This document shows positions 1-8,763 of a stretch of DNA of 64,000 nucleotides, in pieces (position 1 is the first letter of the stretch; each line of letters opens with the position of its first letter). The translations under genes and the position numbers were made by a program. The notes under the pieces were generated by a model. It made no database searches. It had not been told where the DNA came from and worked only from the letters and a program-made list of their open reading frames with translations. The stretch is from Pseudomonas sp. GM41(2012) (lineage in GTDB: Bacteria; Pseudomonadota; Gammaproteobacteria; Pseudomonadales; Pseudomonadaceae). The stretch covers positions 1,364,001-1,428,000 of the forward strand of contig NZ_AKJN02000006.1 in the NCBI RefSeq assembly GCF_000282315.2, written 5' to 3'.

Positions 1-819
1 CCAGTACAGATCAATCTCGAACGAGGGTATTTGCAGCGGCAGAGGGTGTATGGCGAGAGGATAAAAGCGCGCCAGGGTTTTACCCAGGGAAATGGGCAGC
101 GTCCATATCATGTCGGTATCCAACAGCAAGTGCGGACCAGACAAGAACTGAGGCGTGCGCATTTTAATGCAGTCTCTACCGCCGGCATCGACCAAGGCAC
201 GCTCCAGTGCCAGGTGACCGCTACCACCGGACTCAACCAACAAATGCTCACTGGTGACAAACGCTTCAAGACTCAAGCCGCGTTTTGCCAAGGGGTGGTC
301 TTTGCGCATGGCGCAGACATAGTGCTGAGAAAAAACCGGCGTACGGTGAATGTCAGTCTGAAGGGCCGGCATAAAGCCGAGCGCCAGGTCTATTCTGCCA
401 GTGGACAGGCCATTGAGCGTCTCATCCATCCCACCCAAGACGGTGTGTATCCGCGCTTGAGGTGCAACCCTGGACAATTCGCTCAAGATGGGTGGCAAAC
501 AAACGACCTCGCCAATGTCGCGCATTCTAAAGACGAATGATTTTTCGCAATTTTTCGGATCAAACACCGGCATTTGGCTTCCTGCCTCCCTGACCATCGC
601 AAGGGAGGCCAACAGTCGCGGCGCGATATGGACACAAAACGGCGTCGGCTCCATTCGCCGACCGACCAGCGTAAACAACCTGTCTCCATAGTCGTTTCGC
701 AACCGCTTGAGCGAACCGCTGACCGCTGCCTGGGTAACCCCCAGATTCTGCGCCGCAATTGAAGCCGAGTGGTCTCGCCACAACGCCTCAAAGGTATAGA
801 GCAGATTTAAATCCTTCAT
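1..819 (-). CDS. LysR-family transcriptional regulator (3' end cut by window)
   Basis: The frame is open from an ATG at 817-819 to the window edge, giving 273 residues without a stop; the family is usually about 300-315, so some 30-40 C-terminal residues are missing. It begins MKDLNLLYTFEAL and carries the LysR helix-turn-helix around residues 17-45 (IAAQNLGVTQAAVSGSLKRL), then an effector-binding domain. The N-terminus resembles the NahR/LinR/NodD branch, whose members often respond to aromatic compounds. It lies at the promoter-distal end of the meta-cleavage genes on the same strand and is the nearest candidate regulator for them. That link is inferred from position only. The sequence is visibly richer in A+T than the dmp-type genes further right. 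Confidence 0.9.
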   Translation of the reverse strand, partial: MKDLNLLYTFEALWRDHSASIAAQNLGVTQAAVSGSLKRLRNDYGDRLFTLVGRRMEPTPFCVHIAPRLLASLAMVREAGSQMPVFDPKNCEKSFVFRMRDIGEVVCLPPILSELSRVAPQARIHTVLGGMDETLNGLSTGRIDLALGFMPALQTDIHRTPVFSQHYVCAMRKDHPLAKRGLSLEAFVTSEHLLVESGGSGHLALERALVDAGGRDCIKMRTPQFLSGPHLLLDTDMIWTLPISLGKTLARFYPLAIHPLPLQIPSFEIDLYW

Positions 820-853
820 CACAACGCCTTGACTGATAGTCGCAAATCAAAAC

Positions 854-901
854 ACTGCACTTGCCAGCAAAGCGTCGTGGGCTTCGACTGGCAAGTGCAG
901 T
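854..901 (-). terminator. Strong hairpin, probable terminator
   Basis: CTGCACTTGCCAG at 855-867 pairs perfectly with CTGGCAAGTGCAG at 888-900 (14 bp counting the flanking A-T) around a 20-base loop. Read on the minus strand it follows the SnoaL-like gene and is followed by TGTTTTG, a weak U tract. It probably separates that gene from the LysR gene. Confidence 0.6.
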
Positions 902-923
902 TCAACCGGCACTCATTGAGTGG

Positions 924-1316
924 TTATGCAGACGCCTGGATAACATTACCAGCAGGTGCGCTGCTGTACAGGGGTGAAAGATCAATGTGAATTCGATAAT
1001 CATCAATCAATCGGGAAGCATTGAAATGAACGACGACACAGCAGGGAACATTAACAATCGTGCCGTCATGCTTCGTGTAATACGTATCAAAACGCATTAT
1101 TGTCGTGTCGCCCTCGCGCCACACGCCTTGAAGAATGTGTTCCATCGAGGATATTTGGGTGAAAAATGACTCAATCGCCTCTTTGACGACCTCTTTCCCC
1201 GCTATTTCCGGGGAATTGCCAAACCGAAACACCACGTCATCGGTCAGATAACTCAAAAAACCTTCGACCGACAACCGATCGACACTTTCAAACATACCTG
1301 TCAATTCATGGTTCAT
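924..1316 (-). CDS. SnoaL-like / NTF2-fold protein
   Basis: This encodes 130 residues. I chose the ATG at 1316 (MNHELTGMFESV) because ATGAGG lies about 8 bases upstream; an upstream in-frame extension is Lys-rich and unlikely. The protein fits the SnoaL-like polyketide cyclase / nuclear transport factor 2 fold: an N-terminal helix, a DVVFRFGN strand, then a strand-rich C-terminal half with WREGDTTIMRFDTYY. Members of this fold serve as small isomerases, cyclases or dehydratases, or simply bind ligands. No signal peptide is visible. It is the last gene of a trio with DUF1857 and SDR genes, so an accessory role on an aromatic or ketone intermediate is possible. The reaction cannot be assigned. 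Confidence 0.75.
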   Translation of the reverse strand: MNHELTGMFESVDRLSVEGFLSYLTDDVVFRFGNSPEIAGKEVVKEAIESFFTQISSMEHILQGVWREGDTTIMRFDTYYTKHDGTIVNVPCCVVVHFNASRLIDDYRIHIDLSPLYSSAPAGNVIQASA

Positions 1317-1385
1317 GGCGCACGCCTCATTTCTTGTTTTTATTTTCTTTGGTTTAAGCTTTGGTTTTGCTTGTTGCACTGAAAT

Positions 1386-1850
1386 CTATGCAGATTTACT
1401 GACCTTGTTACGGATGGTTTGCAGCGTGCTTCTCACCGCATCCAGATAGGACTTTTGCATGCCGTTGGCAAACTCGAGTTCTTTTTCGCTACCGGCCGGG
1501 ACACCTGGCAGAGAAAAATCAAAGGCAAAACGCAAGTACAGTTCGCCGTTCTCTTCCTCGATTACGTTTTTAATGATCCCCCGAGCATTCCCGGAGAGGC
1601 GCACGAAATCAACTTGTTGCTCTGTCGTAAGGATCACCAGTTCCTGCAAGCGTTCGCCGTGCAAGACCACTTCACGAATGAAGCGATCGCCCTGGTCCTC
1701 GACAATGTTGCACTCGGTGATTGCCGAGACGTAAGGCACGGCGTTGCGCGCCTTGCTCACCAGCCCTTCCCACACCTGGCTTCGATTCAGGCTCACGCCG
1801 TTTGCTTCTGATTGCGCATTAACCTGAATGCGGCGACTGATATTAATCAT
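1386..1850 (-). CDS. DUF1857 / SRPBCC-like protein
   Basis: The product is 154 residues and starts MINISRRIQVNAQSE, with GGAG six bases before the ATG. The pattern of a ligand-binding helix-grip fold, with the segment VWEGLVSKARNAVPYV and a final helix (SYLDAVRSTLQTIRNKV), matches DUF1857-type members of the SRPBCC superfamily. These bind hydrophobic or aromatic ligands, and some fungal members sit in biosynthetic clusters. It lies between the SDR and SnoaL-like genes with short gaps, so the three are probably co-transcribed. The biochemical role is unknown. Confidence 0.7.
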   Translation of the reverse strand: MINISRRIQVNAQSEANGVSLNRSQVWEGLVSKARNAVPYVSAITECNIVEDQGDRFIREVVLHGERLQELVILTTEQQVDFVRLSGNARGIIKNVIEEENGELYLRFAFDFSLPGVPAGSEKELEFANGMQKSYLDAVRSTLQTIRNKVSKSA

Positions 1851-1888
1851 GGAGAACTCCGTTTGATTAGAATTTCAAAACAGCAGGC

Positions 1889-2653
1889 TTAGACGGTCAA
1901 GTACCCGCCATCGACAGCTAACGCTGTACCGGTCACAAAACTGGCGTCATCCGACAGCAACCACAGCGCAGCCTTGGCAATCTCTTCCGGTTGCCCGAGG
2001 CGACCGATGGGATGGCGTTCACGTAGCGCGGCAAATTGCTTCGCAAAGTTCGGCTCTTGACTGGCACGCACGATCATCGGTGTTTCGATAACACCCGGCA
2101 TAATGGCGTTGACCCGAATATTGAGAGTGCCATAGTCAACCGCAGCCGCTTTGGTCAAGCCGATCACACCGTGTTTTGCCGCCACATAATCCGCTGCGGC
2201 TGCGATGGCCACGGACCCTAGCGACGAGGCCGTGTTTACAATGGCACCGCCGCCACTGTTTAACATGGCGCGGATCTGATACTTCATGCAGTAGAAAACA
2301 CCCGTCAAATCGATGCGAATAATTCGCTCCCACGCGGCGGATGAAATTTCATGCAGAGGTAAATTGCTTTGTTCAACTCCGGCATTATTAAACGCGCCAT
2401 GAAGTTGTCCAAATCGCGTCACCACTTCATCAACGGCTGAAGCGACAGCTTCTTCATTTGTGATATCACAAACAATTGAATGAACCTTGCCTCCCGCCGC
2501 CGTAACGACGCTGGCAGTTTCTTCCAGACCTGAGGCATCACGATCCACTAAAACAACGCGTGCACCCGCCTTCGCAAATGCCAATGCGGAAGCACGGCCG
2601 ATACCGCCTGAGGCGCCCGTAATAATAATATTCCGGTCGTTAAGATCGCTCAT
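1889..2653 (-). CDS. SDR-family NAD(P)-dependent oxidoreductase
   Basis: This is a classical short-chain dehydrogenase of 254 residues, a normal length. Visible hallmarks are the cofactor loop TGASGGIG (residues 12-19), the NNAG motif, a Ser in NTASSLGS, and the catalytic YxxxK (YVAAK). An Asp at the end of beta-2 (LVDRD) favours NAD over NADP. The start is the ATG at 2653, preceded by GAGAG; a GTG two codons upstream is possible. The enzyme is soluble and cytosolic. It follows the aldolase gene by about 95 bases and leads the SDR-DUF1857-SnoaL trio. Many such enzymes oxidise cis-diols or hydroxy acids, but the substrate is not evident. Confidence 0.9.
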   Translation of the reverse strand: MSDLNDRNIIITGASGGIGRASALAFAKAGARVVLVDRDASGLEETASVVTAAGGKVHSIVCDITNEEAVASAVDEVVTRFGQLHGAFNNAGVEQSNLPLHEISSAAWERIIRIDLTGVFYCMKYQIRAMLNSGGGAIVNTASSLGSVAIAAAADYVAAKHGVIGLTKAAAVDYGTLNIRVNAIMPGVIETPMIVRASQEPNFAKQFAALRERHPIGRLGQPEEIAKAALWLLSDDASFVTGTALAVDGGYLTV

Positions 2654-2749
2654 GGACACACTCTCTTTTGTGTTTCAGCCACTCTATTTATAGGCACTGC
2701 AACGGACAATCCCGTAAAAACACCAAAGACTGGTGCATGTATCCACCAA

Positions 2750-3769
2750 TCAACGGCGTGTCAGGTCCAGCGCCACATCGACAATCATGTCCTCTTGCCC
2801 GCCGACCATTTTTCGCCGTCCCAATTCGACCAGGATGTCTACGGTACGCAATCCGTAGCGCTGGGCCGCCGCTTCGGCATGGCGAAGAAAGCTGGAATAA
2901 ACGCCTGCATAACCCAGCGCCAGCGTCTCGCGATCAACCCGTACCGGTCGGTCCTGAAGGGGGCGGACGATGTCATCGGCGGCATCCATCAAGGTGTAGA
3001 GATCAGTGCCATGGTTCCAGCCCAATCGCTCGGCCGCGGCGATGAACACCTCCAGCGGCGCGTTGCCTGCACCGGCGCCCATTCCAGCCAGGCTGGCATC
3101 GACACGATCACAGCCCTCTTCCACCGCGGCGATGGAGTTAGCCACCCCCAGGCTCAGGTTGTGGTGGGCGTGCATGCCGGTTTCGGTTTCCGGTTTGAGC
3201 ACCGCTTTGAACGCACGGAAACGCTCGCGCACATCCTGCATGTTCATCGCCCCGCCGGAGTCAGCCATGTACACGCACGTCGCGCCGTAGCTTTCCATCA
3301 GCTTGGCCTGCGCGGCCAACTGCTCGGCCGGGATCATGTGGCTCATCATCAGGAAGCCAACGGTGTCCATGCCCAGCTCGCGGGCGTACTCGATGTGCTG
3401 TTTCGACACATCCGCTTCGGTGCAATGGGTGGCGATGCGCACCACCCGGGCACCAGCGTTGTAGGCCGCTTTCAAGTCATGCACCGTGCCGATGCCAGGC
3501 AACAACAAGGTCGTGATTTTGGCGTGACTGATGACATCGGCGGCGGCCTCGATCCACTCAAGGTCGGTGTGCGAAGCGAAGCCATAGTTGAAGCTTGAAC
3601 CTTGCAGACCATCACCATGGGCGACTTCGATCGAGTCGACTTTGGCCTTGTCCAGGGCACGGGCAATGTCCTGCACATTCTGGATCGAATACTGATGGCG
3701 AACGGCATGGCTGCCGTCGCGCAGGGTCACGTCGGAAATGTAGAGTTTTTTGCCGGGATTAAAAGTCAT
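2750..3769 (-). CDS. dmpG: 4-hydroxy-2-oxovalerate aldolase
   Basis: This 339-residue pyruvate aldolase cleaves 4-hydroxy-2-oxovalerate to pyruvate and acetaldehyde, the last carbon-carbon cleavage of the meta pathway. The start of the barrel has [12 protein letters not shown], whose Arg-Asp pair is catalytic, and HAHHNLSLG supplies the metal-binding histidines. The C-terminal helical region carries the partner-contact domain of the DmpG/BphI family. GGAG precedes the ATG. The gene is 10 bases after the acylating acetaldehyde dehydrogenase, with which the family forms a channelling complex. Length and motifs are complete. Confidence 0.97.
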   Translation of the reverse strand: MTFNPGKKLYISDVTLRDGSHAVRHQYSIQNVQDIARALDKAKVDSIEVAHGDGLQGSSFNYGFASHTDLEWIEAAADVISHAKITTLLLPGIGTVHDLKAAYNAGARVVRIATHCTEADVSKQHIEYARELGMDTVGFLMMSHMIPAEQLAAQAKLMESYGATCVYMADSGGAMNMQDVRERFRAFKAVLKPETETGMHAHHNLSLGVANSIAAVEEGCDRVDASLAGMGAGAGNAPLEVFIAAAERLGWNHGTDLYTLMDAADDIVRPLQDRPVRVDRETLALGYAGVYSSFLRHAEAAAQRYGLRTVDILVELGRRKMVGGQEDMIVDVALDLTRR

Positions 3770-3779
3770 GTCGGTCTCC

Positions 3780-4718
3780 TCAGGCGTTCAGCATCGACTG
3801 CGCCATGCGCTCGGCGGTGGCCAAGGCAGCGGAGGTCATAATGTCGAGATTGCCGGCGTAGGCTGGCAGGTAATGGGCAGCACCTTCGACTTCGAGGAAC
3901 ACCGAAGTCTTGAGGCCAGAGAATTTGCCGAGGCCCGGAATATTCAGCGGCGCGTCTTCAGGGATCACGTCGAACTGGACTTTTTGCTTCAGGCGATAGC
4001 CCGGCACATAAACCTGTACGGCGGCAGCCATCTCGACGATAGAGGCTTCGACCAGCGCTTGATCGGCGGCTTCGGACAGCACAAACACCGTGTCGCGCAT
4101 CATCAACGGCGGTTCGGCCGGATTCATCACGATGATCGCCTTGCCCTTGGCAGCGCCGCCGATCACTTCGATGGCCTTGGAGGTGGTTTCAGTGAATTCG
4201 TCGATGTTGGCGCGGGTGCCAGGGCCAGCGGATTTGCTGGCGATCGAGGCGACGATTTCGGCGTAGTGCACCTTGGCCACTCGCGATACCGCCGCGACCA
4301 TCGGGATGGTCGCCTGGCCACCGCAGGTGACCATGTTGACGTTGAGTTGGCCGAGATTCTGCTCCAGATTGACCACCGGCACGCAGTACGGGCCGATGGC
4401 CGCGGGCGTCAGGTCGATCAGGCGAATGCCCGGTTTGATCGAGCGCAGGAAGGCGTCGTTCTTCACATGCGCGCCGGCCGAGGTGGCATCGAAGACGAAT
4501 TCGATGTCCTTGAAGACGTCCATGCGGGTCAGGCCTTCAACGCCTTCATGGGTCACGGCCACTCCCATGCGTTCGGCGCGGGCCAGACCGTCGGAAGCCG
4601 GATCGATACCGACCATCGCGGCCATTTTCAGGTGCTTGCCGTGACGCAAAATCTTGATCATCAGGTCAGTGCCGATATTGCCCGAGCCGATGATGGCGAC
4701 GCTGATTGGATTGCTCAT
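3780..4718 (-). CDS. dmpF: Acetaldehyde dehydrogenase (acylating)
   Basis: The enzyme converts acetaldehyde, NAD and CoA to acetyl-CoA and is the partner of the preceding aldolase. It has 312 residues. The N-terminus has the Rossmann motif [10 protein letters not shown], and the catalytic Cys lies in NMVTCGGQ. The usual family start is [11 protein letters not shown], so I took the ATG at 4718 rather than an in-frame ATG eight codons upstream; an AGGA lies about 10 bases before it. It sits 36 bases after the tautomerase gene in the same operon. Assignment to the DmpF/BphJ family is firm. Confidence 0.96.
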   Translation of the reverse strand: MSNPISVAIIGSGNIGTDLMIKILRHGKHLKMAAMVGIDPASDGLARAERMGVAVTHEGVEGLTRMDVFKDIEFVFDATSAGAHVKNDAFLRSIKPGIRLIDLTPAAIGPYCVPVVNLEQNLGQLNVNMVTCGGQATIPMVAAVSRVAKVHYAEIVASIASKSAGPGTRANIDEFTETTSKAIEVIGGAAKGKAIIVMNPAEPPLMMRDTVFVLSEAADQALVEASIVEMAAAVQVYVPGYRLKQKVQFDVIPEDAPLNIPGLGKFSGLKTSVFLEVEGAAHYLPAYAGNLDIMTSAALATAERMAQSMLNA

Positions 4719-4754
4719 TGTTATTGTGTCCTGTCGTTGCACACAGCCTGGGGA

Positions 4755-4955
4755 TCAGGCGTTACCGCGCCGGCGTTCGGCAAGGGTCTTGCCACCTGCG
4801 GCCCACTGGGTTTCGGGAATCTCTTGGAGCAGCACGCGTACGCTTTCTACGGGCACATCGAGGCTTTGCGCGATGGCCTGGGTGACGTTGACCAACAGTG
4901 CATGCTTCTTCTCTTCACTGCGGCCCTCGGCGAGGTGGATCATGGCGATAGGCAT
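4755..4955 (-). CDS. dmpI: 4-oxalocrotonate tautomerase
   Basis: This small enzyme (66 residues, near the family's 62) isomerises 2-hydroxymuconate to 4-oxalocrotonate using the N-terminal proline exposed after Met removal. It starts MPIAMIHLAEGRS. In mature numbering Pro1, Arg11 and Arg39 are all in place; the active-site aromatic normally Phe50 is Trp50. The gene lies 16 bases after the 4-oxalocrotonate decarboxylase. A longer open frame upstream overlaps that gene and is not used. It should form a hexamer in the cytosol. Confidence 0.95.
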   Translation of the reverse strand: MPIAMIHLAEGRSEEKKHALLVNVTQAIAQSLDVPVESVRVLLQEIPETQWAAGGKTLAERRRGNA

Positions 4956-4971
4956 GGTCGATAGCTCCGGA

Positions 4972-5775
4972 TCAACGCTGGCTGGACGAGGTGAAGCGCA
5001 TGGAGACGCTGCCCAAATGCTGGTAGCGCACGGTGATGTTGTCCCCGGCAGCAACGGCAATGGCCTCGGTGATGCCACCGGTCATGATGAAACAGCCAGC
5101 CGGCAGTTCACGCCCCTTGGCACCGAGCATGTTGGCCAGCATGGCGACGCTCTGCGCCGGGTGCCCAAGCACCGCGGCGCCGGCACCGGTCGCGACCACT
5201 TCGCCGTTCTTCTCCAGCACCACGCCGAGGCATTTGAGGTCGATGCCCTGCACGCCGCACATTTGTCCGCCAGTGACGAAGCGTGCCGAAGAGGTGTTGT
5301 CGGCAATCACGCTCTTGAGATCGAAGCGAAAGTTCTCGTAGCGAGAGTCGATCACTTCGACCGCCGGCAGGATGAAATCGGTGGCCGCCAATACGTCGCC
5401 CACATGGATGCCTGGGCCCTTGAGCGGATACTTGAGGACGAAGGCGATCTCGGCCTCGACTTTGGGATGGATCAACCCGTCGACATCGATAGCCGAGCCG
5501 TCCAGGCAAGAACCGTAGTCCGTGAGGAAGCCGTGGATCGGGTCAGTGACCCCCATTTGCTTCATCTTCGCGAAAGAAGTCAGGCCCATTTTCAGGCCGG
5601 CAATTCGTACCCCGCGGGACTCCTTGCGCTGGCGAATGGCGTCCTGAATCGCATAGGCGTCTTCCCAGTCCATGTCCGGGTGGGCGTCGGTGATCTTGGC
5701 CACCGGCTCACGGTTGAGCTCGGCGTTTTCCAGGTGTTCAGCCAGTTGGGCGATAGTTGCTGCAGAGAGATTCAT
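4972..5775 (-). CDS. dmpH: 4-oxalocrotonate decarboxylase
   Basis: The product (267 residues) decarboxylates 4-oxalocrotonate to 2-hydroxypenta-2,4-dienoate. It belongs to the same fold as the hydratase encoded next door and shows the shared metal-binding acidic motifs KVEAEIAFVLK and AVEVIDSR. I chose the ATG at 5775 (MNLSAATIAQ) since GAAGGAAA lies seven bases upstream; an ATG five codons earlier overlaps this Shine-Dalgarno sequence. In this family the decarboxylase and hydratase form a complex, consistent with their 11-base spacing. The protein is most likely DmpH rather than a second hydratase because of its order next to the tautomerase gene. Confidence 0.93.
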   Translation of the reverse strand: MNLSAATIAQLAEHLENAELNREPVAKITDAHPDMDWEDAYAIQDAIRQRKESRGVRIAGLKMGLTSFAKMKQMGVTDPIHGFLTDYGSCLDGSAIDVDGLIHPKVEAEIAFVLKYPLKGPGIHVGDVLAATDFILPAVEVIDSRYENFRFDLKSVIADNTSSARFVTGGQMCGVQGIDLKCLGVVLEKNGEVVATGAGAAVLGHPAQSVAMLANMLGAKGRELPAGCFIMTGGITEAIAVAAGDNITVRYQHLGSVSMRFTSSSQR

Positions 5776-5786
5776 AAGGGTTTCCT

Positions 5787-6569
5787 TCAAACAAAACGAA
5801 CGGAGGCCGAGCCGATACCGCCCAGGCTGATGCGCAATTGATCACCGGCCTTGACCGGCACCATGGCGGCTAGCGAACCGGAGAGAATGACTTCGCCCTT
5901 GTTCAGGCCGATGCCCAGTTGGCCGAGTTTGTTGGCCAGCCAGGCCACGGCATTCGCCGGATGGCCGAGGGCTGCGGCGCCCGCGCCGGTCGCGACCACT
6001 TCACCATTCTTTTCCAGGGTCATGCCGACACAGGCCAGGTCGACGTCACGCGGGGCCACGCCCTGCCCGCCCAGGACGAAAGCCCCGGCGGAGGCGTTGT
6101 CGGCAACGGTGTCCTGGATACGGATTTTCCAGTCACGAATGCGCGAATCGACAATCTCGAAGCACGGCATCACATAGGCCGTGGCCCGCAACACATCAGC
6201 CACGGTGATGCCGGGGCCGCGCAGATCTTCCTTGAGCACGAAAGCGATCTCGCCTTCGGCCTTGGGTGCGATCAAGCCGTCGATGGCGATAGCGGCGCCG
6301 TCGGCATAGAGCATGTCCGAGAGCAGATGACCGAAGTCCGGTTGATCGACGCCGAGCATGTCCATCACCACTTTGCTGGTGACGCCGATCTTTTTGCCAA
6401 TGACCTTTTGGCCGTCATCAAGGCGTCGCTGGATCATCGCCAGCTGTACCTGATAGGCCTGCTCCAGGGTCATGTCCGGATAGGTGTCGGTCAACGGCGC
6501 CACAGCCTGGCGGTTGCTGAGGGCCTGATGCAGTTGCTGGCCGAGAACGTGGATCTCTTGCTTATTCAT
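5787..6569 (-). CDS. dmpE: 2-oxopent-4-enoate hydratase
   Basis: This 260-residue enzyme hydrates 2-hydroxypenta-2,4-dienoate to 4-hydroxy-2-oxovalerate. The start MNKQEIHVLGQQ at 6569 is 10 bases after the preceding dehydrogenase stop and fits the family; the frame stays open upstream but overlaps that gene. The metal-binding segments KAEGEIAFVLKEDL and CFEIVDSR are present, as are ATGAGAAALGHP and the C-terminal VKAGDQLRISLGG. It is close to the 4-oxalocrotonate decarboxylase in sequence. Gene order (dehydrogenase, hydratase, decarboxylase) supports the assignment. Confidence 0.93.
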   Translation of the reverse strand: MNKQEIHVLGQQLHQALSNRQAVAPLTDTYPDMTLEQAYQVQLAMIQRRLDDGQKVIGKKIGVTSKVVMDMLGVDQPDFGHLLSDMLYADGAAIAIDGLIAPKAEGEIAFVLKEDLRGPGITVADVLRATAYVMPCFEIVDSRIRDWKIRIQDTVADNASAGAFVLGGQGVAPRDVDLACVGMTLEKNGEVVATGAGAAALGHPANAVAWLANKLGQLGIGLNKGEVILSGSLAAMVPVKAGDQLRISLGGIGSASVRFV

Positions 6570-6579
6570 GAATGGCTCC

Positions 6580-8040
6580 TTACAGCCGCACGCAGACATT
6601 GCGCAGCTCGGTGTAGAACTCAAGCGAATGAACGCCCCCCTCACGGCCGATACCCGACTGCTTGGCGCCGCCGAAGGCGGTACGCAGGTCGCGCAGGAAC
6701 CACGAGTTGATCCAGCAGACACCCACGTCCAGCGCGCTGCCCAAACGATGGGCGACCTGCAGGTTGGAGGTCCACACGCTGGCGGCGAGGCCATAGGGGG
6801 TGTCGTTAGCCAGGCGGACGACTTCTTCTTCGGTATCAAAGGGTGCGATGTGGCAAACCGGGCCGAAGATTTCCTCGCGCACCACGGCCGAGGTTTCCGC
6901 AAGGCCGGTCCAGATCGTCGGCTCGAACCAGGCCCCTTCGGCCAGGTGCTCCGGCACCTGTGCAATGCCACCGCCGTGGACCACCGTGGCACCATCGGCG
7001 ACAGCCTGGCGGCAATAGGAAAGGATCTTCTCGCGGTGACCGAGCGAGATCACCGGCCCCATGGTGCTGTCGTGCTGATTGGGATCACCCACCTTGATGC
7101 CTTCGGCGTGGGCCTTGAATGCAGCGACGAAGCGTTCAAACAGCGGACGTTGCACGTAGATGCGCTCGGTCCCCAGGCACACCTGACCGCTGTTCTCGAA
7201 CACGGCGCGCCCCAACCCTTTGACGGCCTTTTCCAGGTCCGCATCGGCGAAAACGATGCCGGCGTTTTTGCCACCCAGCTCCAGCGATACCGGGCGGATA
7301 CCCTTGGCTGCGGCCTTCATGATGATTTCACCCGTGCCGGTTTCACCGGTGAAGGTGACACCATTAACCTCTGGGTGAGCGGTGAGGAACGCGCCGGCCG
7401 AGTCGCCGCCGAATCCATGCACCACGTTGTACACACCGGGTGGCACGCCGGCTTCATTCATGACCTCGGCGAGCAGCGTGGCAGTGGCCGGTGTCTCTTC
7501 GGAAGGTTTGACCACGACGGTATTGCCACAGGCCAGGGCCGGCCCGACCTTCCAGGTCATCAGCAACAGCGGCAGGTTCCAGGGGCAAACAACGGCGATG
7601 ACGCCACGCGGTGCTCGCACGCTGTAGTTCACGGCTTTGCCACCGTCAGGCGTATCCATCACGAAACTTTCGGTCGGCACATTCTTGATCAGGTCGGCGA
7701 ACACCTTGAAGTTGGCCGCACCACGGGGAATGTCCAAATGTCCGGCGAGCGCGCGGGGTTTACCGGTATCGGCCACTTCGGCCGCCACGAACTCTTCATG
7801 GCGACGTTCGATGCCATCGGCCACCTTGTGCAACAGCGCCGTTCGCTGGGCGACGGTCATGCTGCCCCACGGGCCTTTCAATGCCGCTTGCGCAGCTCGC
7901 ACGGCGTCGTCGACTTCAGTCTTGCCGGCCTCATGCACCAAGCCGATCAGGCTGTTATCGGCCGGGTTTCGGTTCTCGAAGGTACGGGCGCTACTCACCC
8001 ATTCACCATTGATGAAATGGCGGAATTCTTTAGCAGGCAT
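6580..8040 (-). CDS. dmpC: 2-hydroxymuconic semialdehyde dehydrogenase
   Basis: The product is an NAD-dependent aldehyde dehydrogenase of 486 residues that oxidises the ring-cleavage product 2-hydroxymuconic semialdehyde to 2-hydroxymuconate (the oxidative branch). It shows the WNLPLLLMTWK cofactor-site segment, the catalytic Glu in LELGGKNAG and the catalytic Cys in NSGQVCLGTERIYV. The N-terminal FINGEWV is typical of the XylG/DmpC family. AAGGAA precedes the ATG. No separate hydrolase of the XylF type is present in the window, so the oxidative route is the one encoded here. Confidence 0.95.
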   Translation of the reverse strand: MPAKEFRHFINGEWVSSARTFENRNPADNSLIGLVHEAGKTEVDDAVRAAQAALKGPWGSMTVAQRTALLHKVADGIERRHEEFVAAEVADTGKPRALAGHLDIPRGAANFKVFADLIKNVPTESFVMDTPDGGKAVNYSVRAPRGVIAVVCPWNLPLLLMTWKVGPALACGNTVVVKPSEETPATATLLAEVMNEAGVPPGVYNVVHGFGGDSAGAFLTAHPEVNGVTFTGETGTGEIIMKAAAKGIRPVSLELGGKNAGIVFADADLEKAVKGLGRAVFENSGQVCLGTERIYVQRPLFERFVAAFKAHAEGIKVGDPNQHDSTMGPVISLGHREKILSYCRQAVADGATVVHGGGIAQVPEHLAEGAWFEPTIWTGLAETSAVVREEIFGPVCHIAPFDTEEEVVRLANDTPYGLAASVWTSNLQVAHRLGSALDVGVCWINSWFLRDLRTAFGGAKQSGIGREGGVHSLEFYTELRNVCVRL

Positions 8041-8058
8041 AAGGTATTCCTTCTTGTT

Positions 8059-8763
8059 TTAGAGTGTTGGAACGCTGGCTTCGGGATCGCCCGCCGTCAG
8101 GTATTCCCACATGCGTTCGTAGATTCGGCCGCTGGTGACAGCCCGTTGCGCGCAGCTTTGCGCGTCGAGTACCGGCCCTTGAGCGGCAAGACCTGCGCTG
8201 TGCAGTTGCAATTCAATCCGCGCGGCGTCTTCCAGGTACCAGGTCAGCGTCAACGCTTCGATCAGTGACGCGCCAACGACGATGGCGCCATTGCCACGCA
8301 TGACCAGGGCGTTTCCCTGTCCTAATTGATCGGCCAGGTCGCTGGCCTGTTCGTCGCTGCGCAGCAGCTGTGGGTCGTCCCACAGAGGGATTGGCGACTG
8401 GAAATAGCTGCCCATTCCATGGCGCGGTTGAGGTGTCAGCCTTGCACAGGACAGGGTCATGACCTGGGCAGGCATGCTGCGGATCACCGCATGGGCATCC
8501 GGGCGGCGACGGTATATTTGCTGGTGGATGCGGACCTCACCCAGCACACCCTCGGGCAACTCACCTTTGATCGGGACCACAACGCCTGGCTCGCCCGGCC
8601 GGATCAAACCCATCGGTTGCGCTGCGCAAACCAAAAAATGCTCCTCATCCAGCCGCAGGCTGCAGTGTCCGTAGGCGTGCACCAGACCGGCGCGGGACAA
8701 GGCGCGCGCGGCCACGCGCACTTGCGATTGCTGTTCGCGGCTGGGGGTTGGCAAGCGACTCAC
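8059..8763 (-). CDS. Class II aldolase/adducin-family protein lacking the zinc histidines
   Basis: The protein has 234 residues with the class II aldolase/adducin fold. Related proteins act as decarboxylases of carboxylated ring-cleavage products (CmtD-type) or of dihydroxyphthalate. The start is GTG at 8763, sharing four bases with the stop of the dioxygenase gene, so the two are translationally coupled. Unusually, the places where family members carry zinc-binding histidines read Arg95 and Met97 (HAVIRSMP, normally HTHP) and Asn158 (RGNG, normally a histidine before the Gly). Glu76 is kept. A decarboxylase acting on the dioxygenase product is the best guess, but it would have to work without the usual metal site. 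Confidence 0.75.
   Translation of the reverse strand: MSRLPTPSREQQSQVRVAARALSRAGLVHAYGHCSLRLDEEHFLVCAAQPMGLIRPGEPGVVVPIKGELPEGVLGEVRIHQQIYRRRPDAHAVIRSMPAQVMTLSCARLTPQPRHGMGSYFQSPIPLWDDPQLLRSDEQASDLADQLGQGNALVMRGNGAIVVGASLIEALTLTWYLEDAARIELQLHSAGLAAQGPVLDAQSCAQRAVTSGRIYERMWEYLTAGDPEASVPTL

Noticed and set aside
3750-4964. Long open frame on the plus strand opposite the aldolase and acetaldehyde dehydrogenase genes (404 codons)
   Set aside because: It is antisense to two clearly assigned genes, its protein is rich in His, Gly, Arg and Asp in the pattern of reversed GC-rich codons, and it matches no family.
6568-8268. Long plus-strand open frame of 566 codons opposite the dehydrogenase
   Set aside because: It overlaps the 2-hydroxymuconic semialdehyde dehydrogenase gene in full and has no domain or ribosome site; it is a shadow of the real gene.
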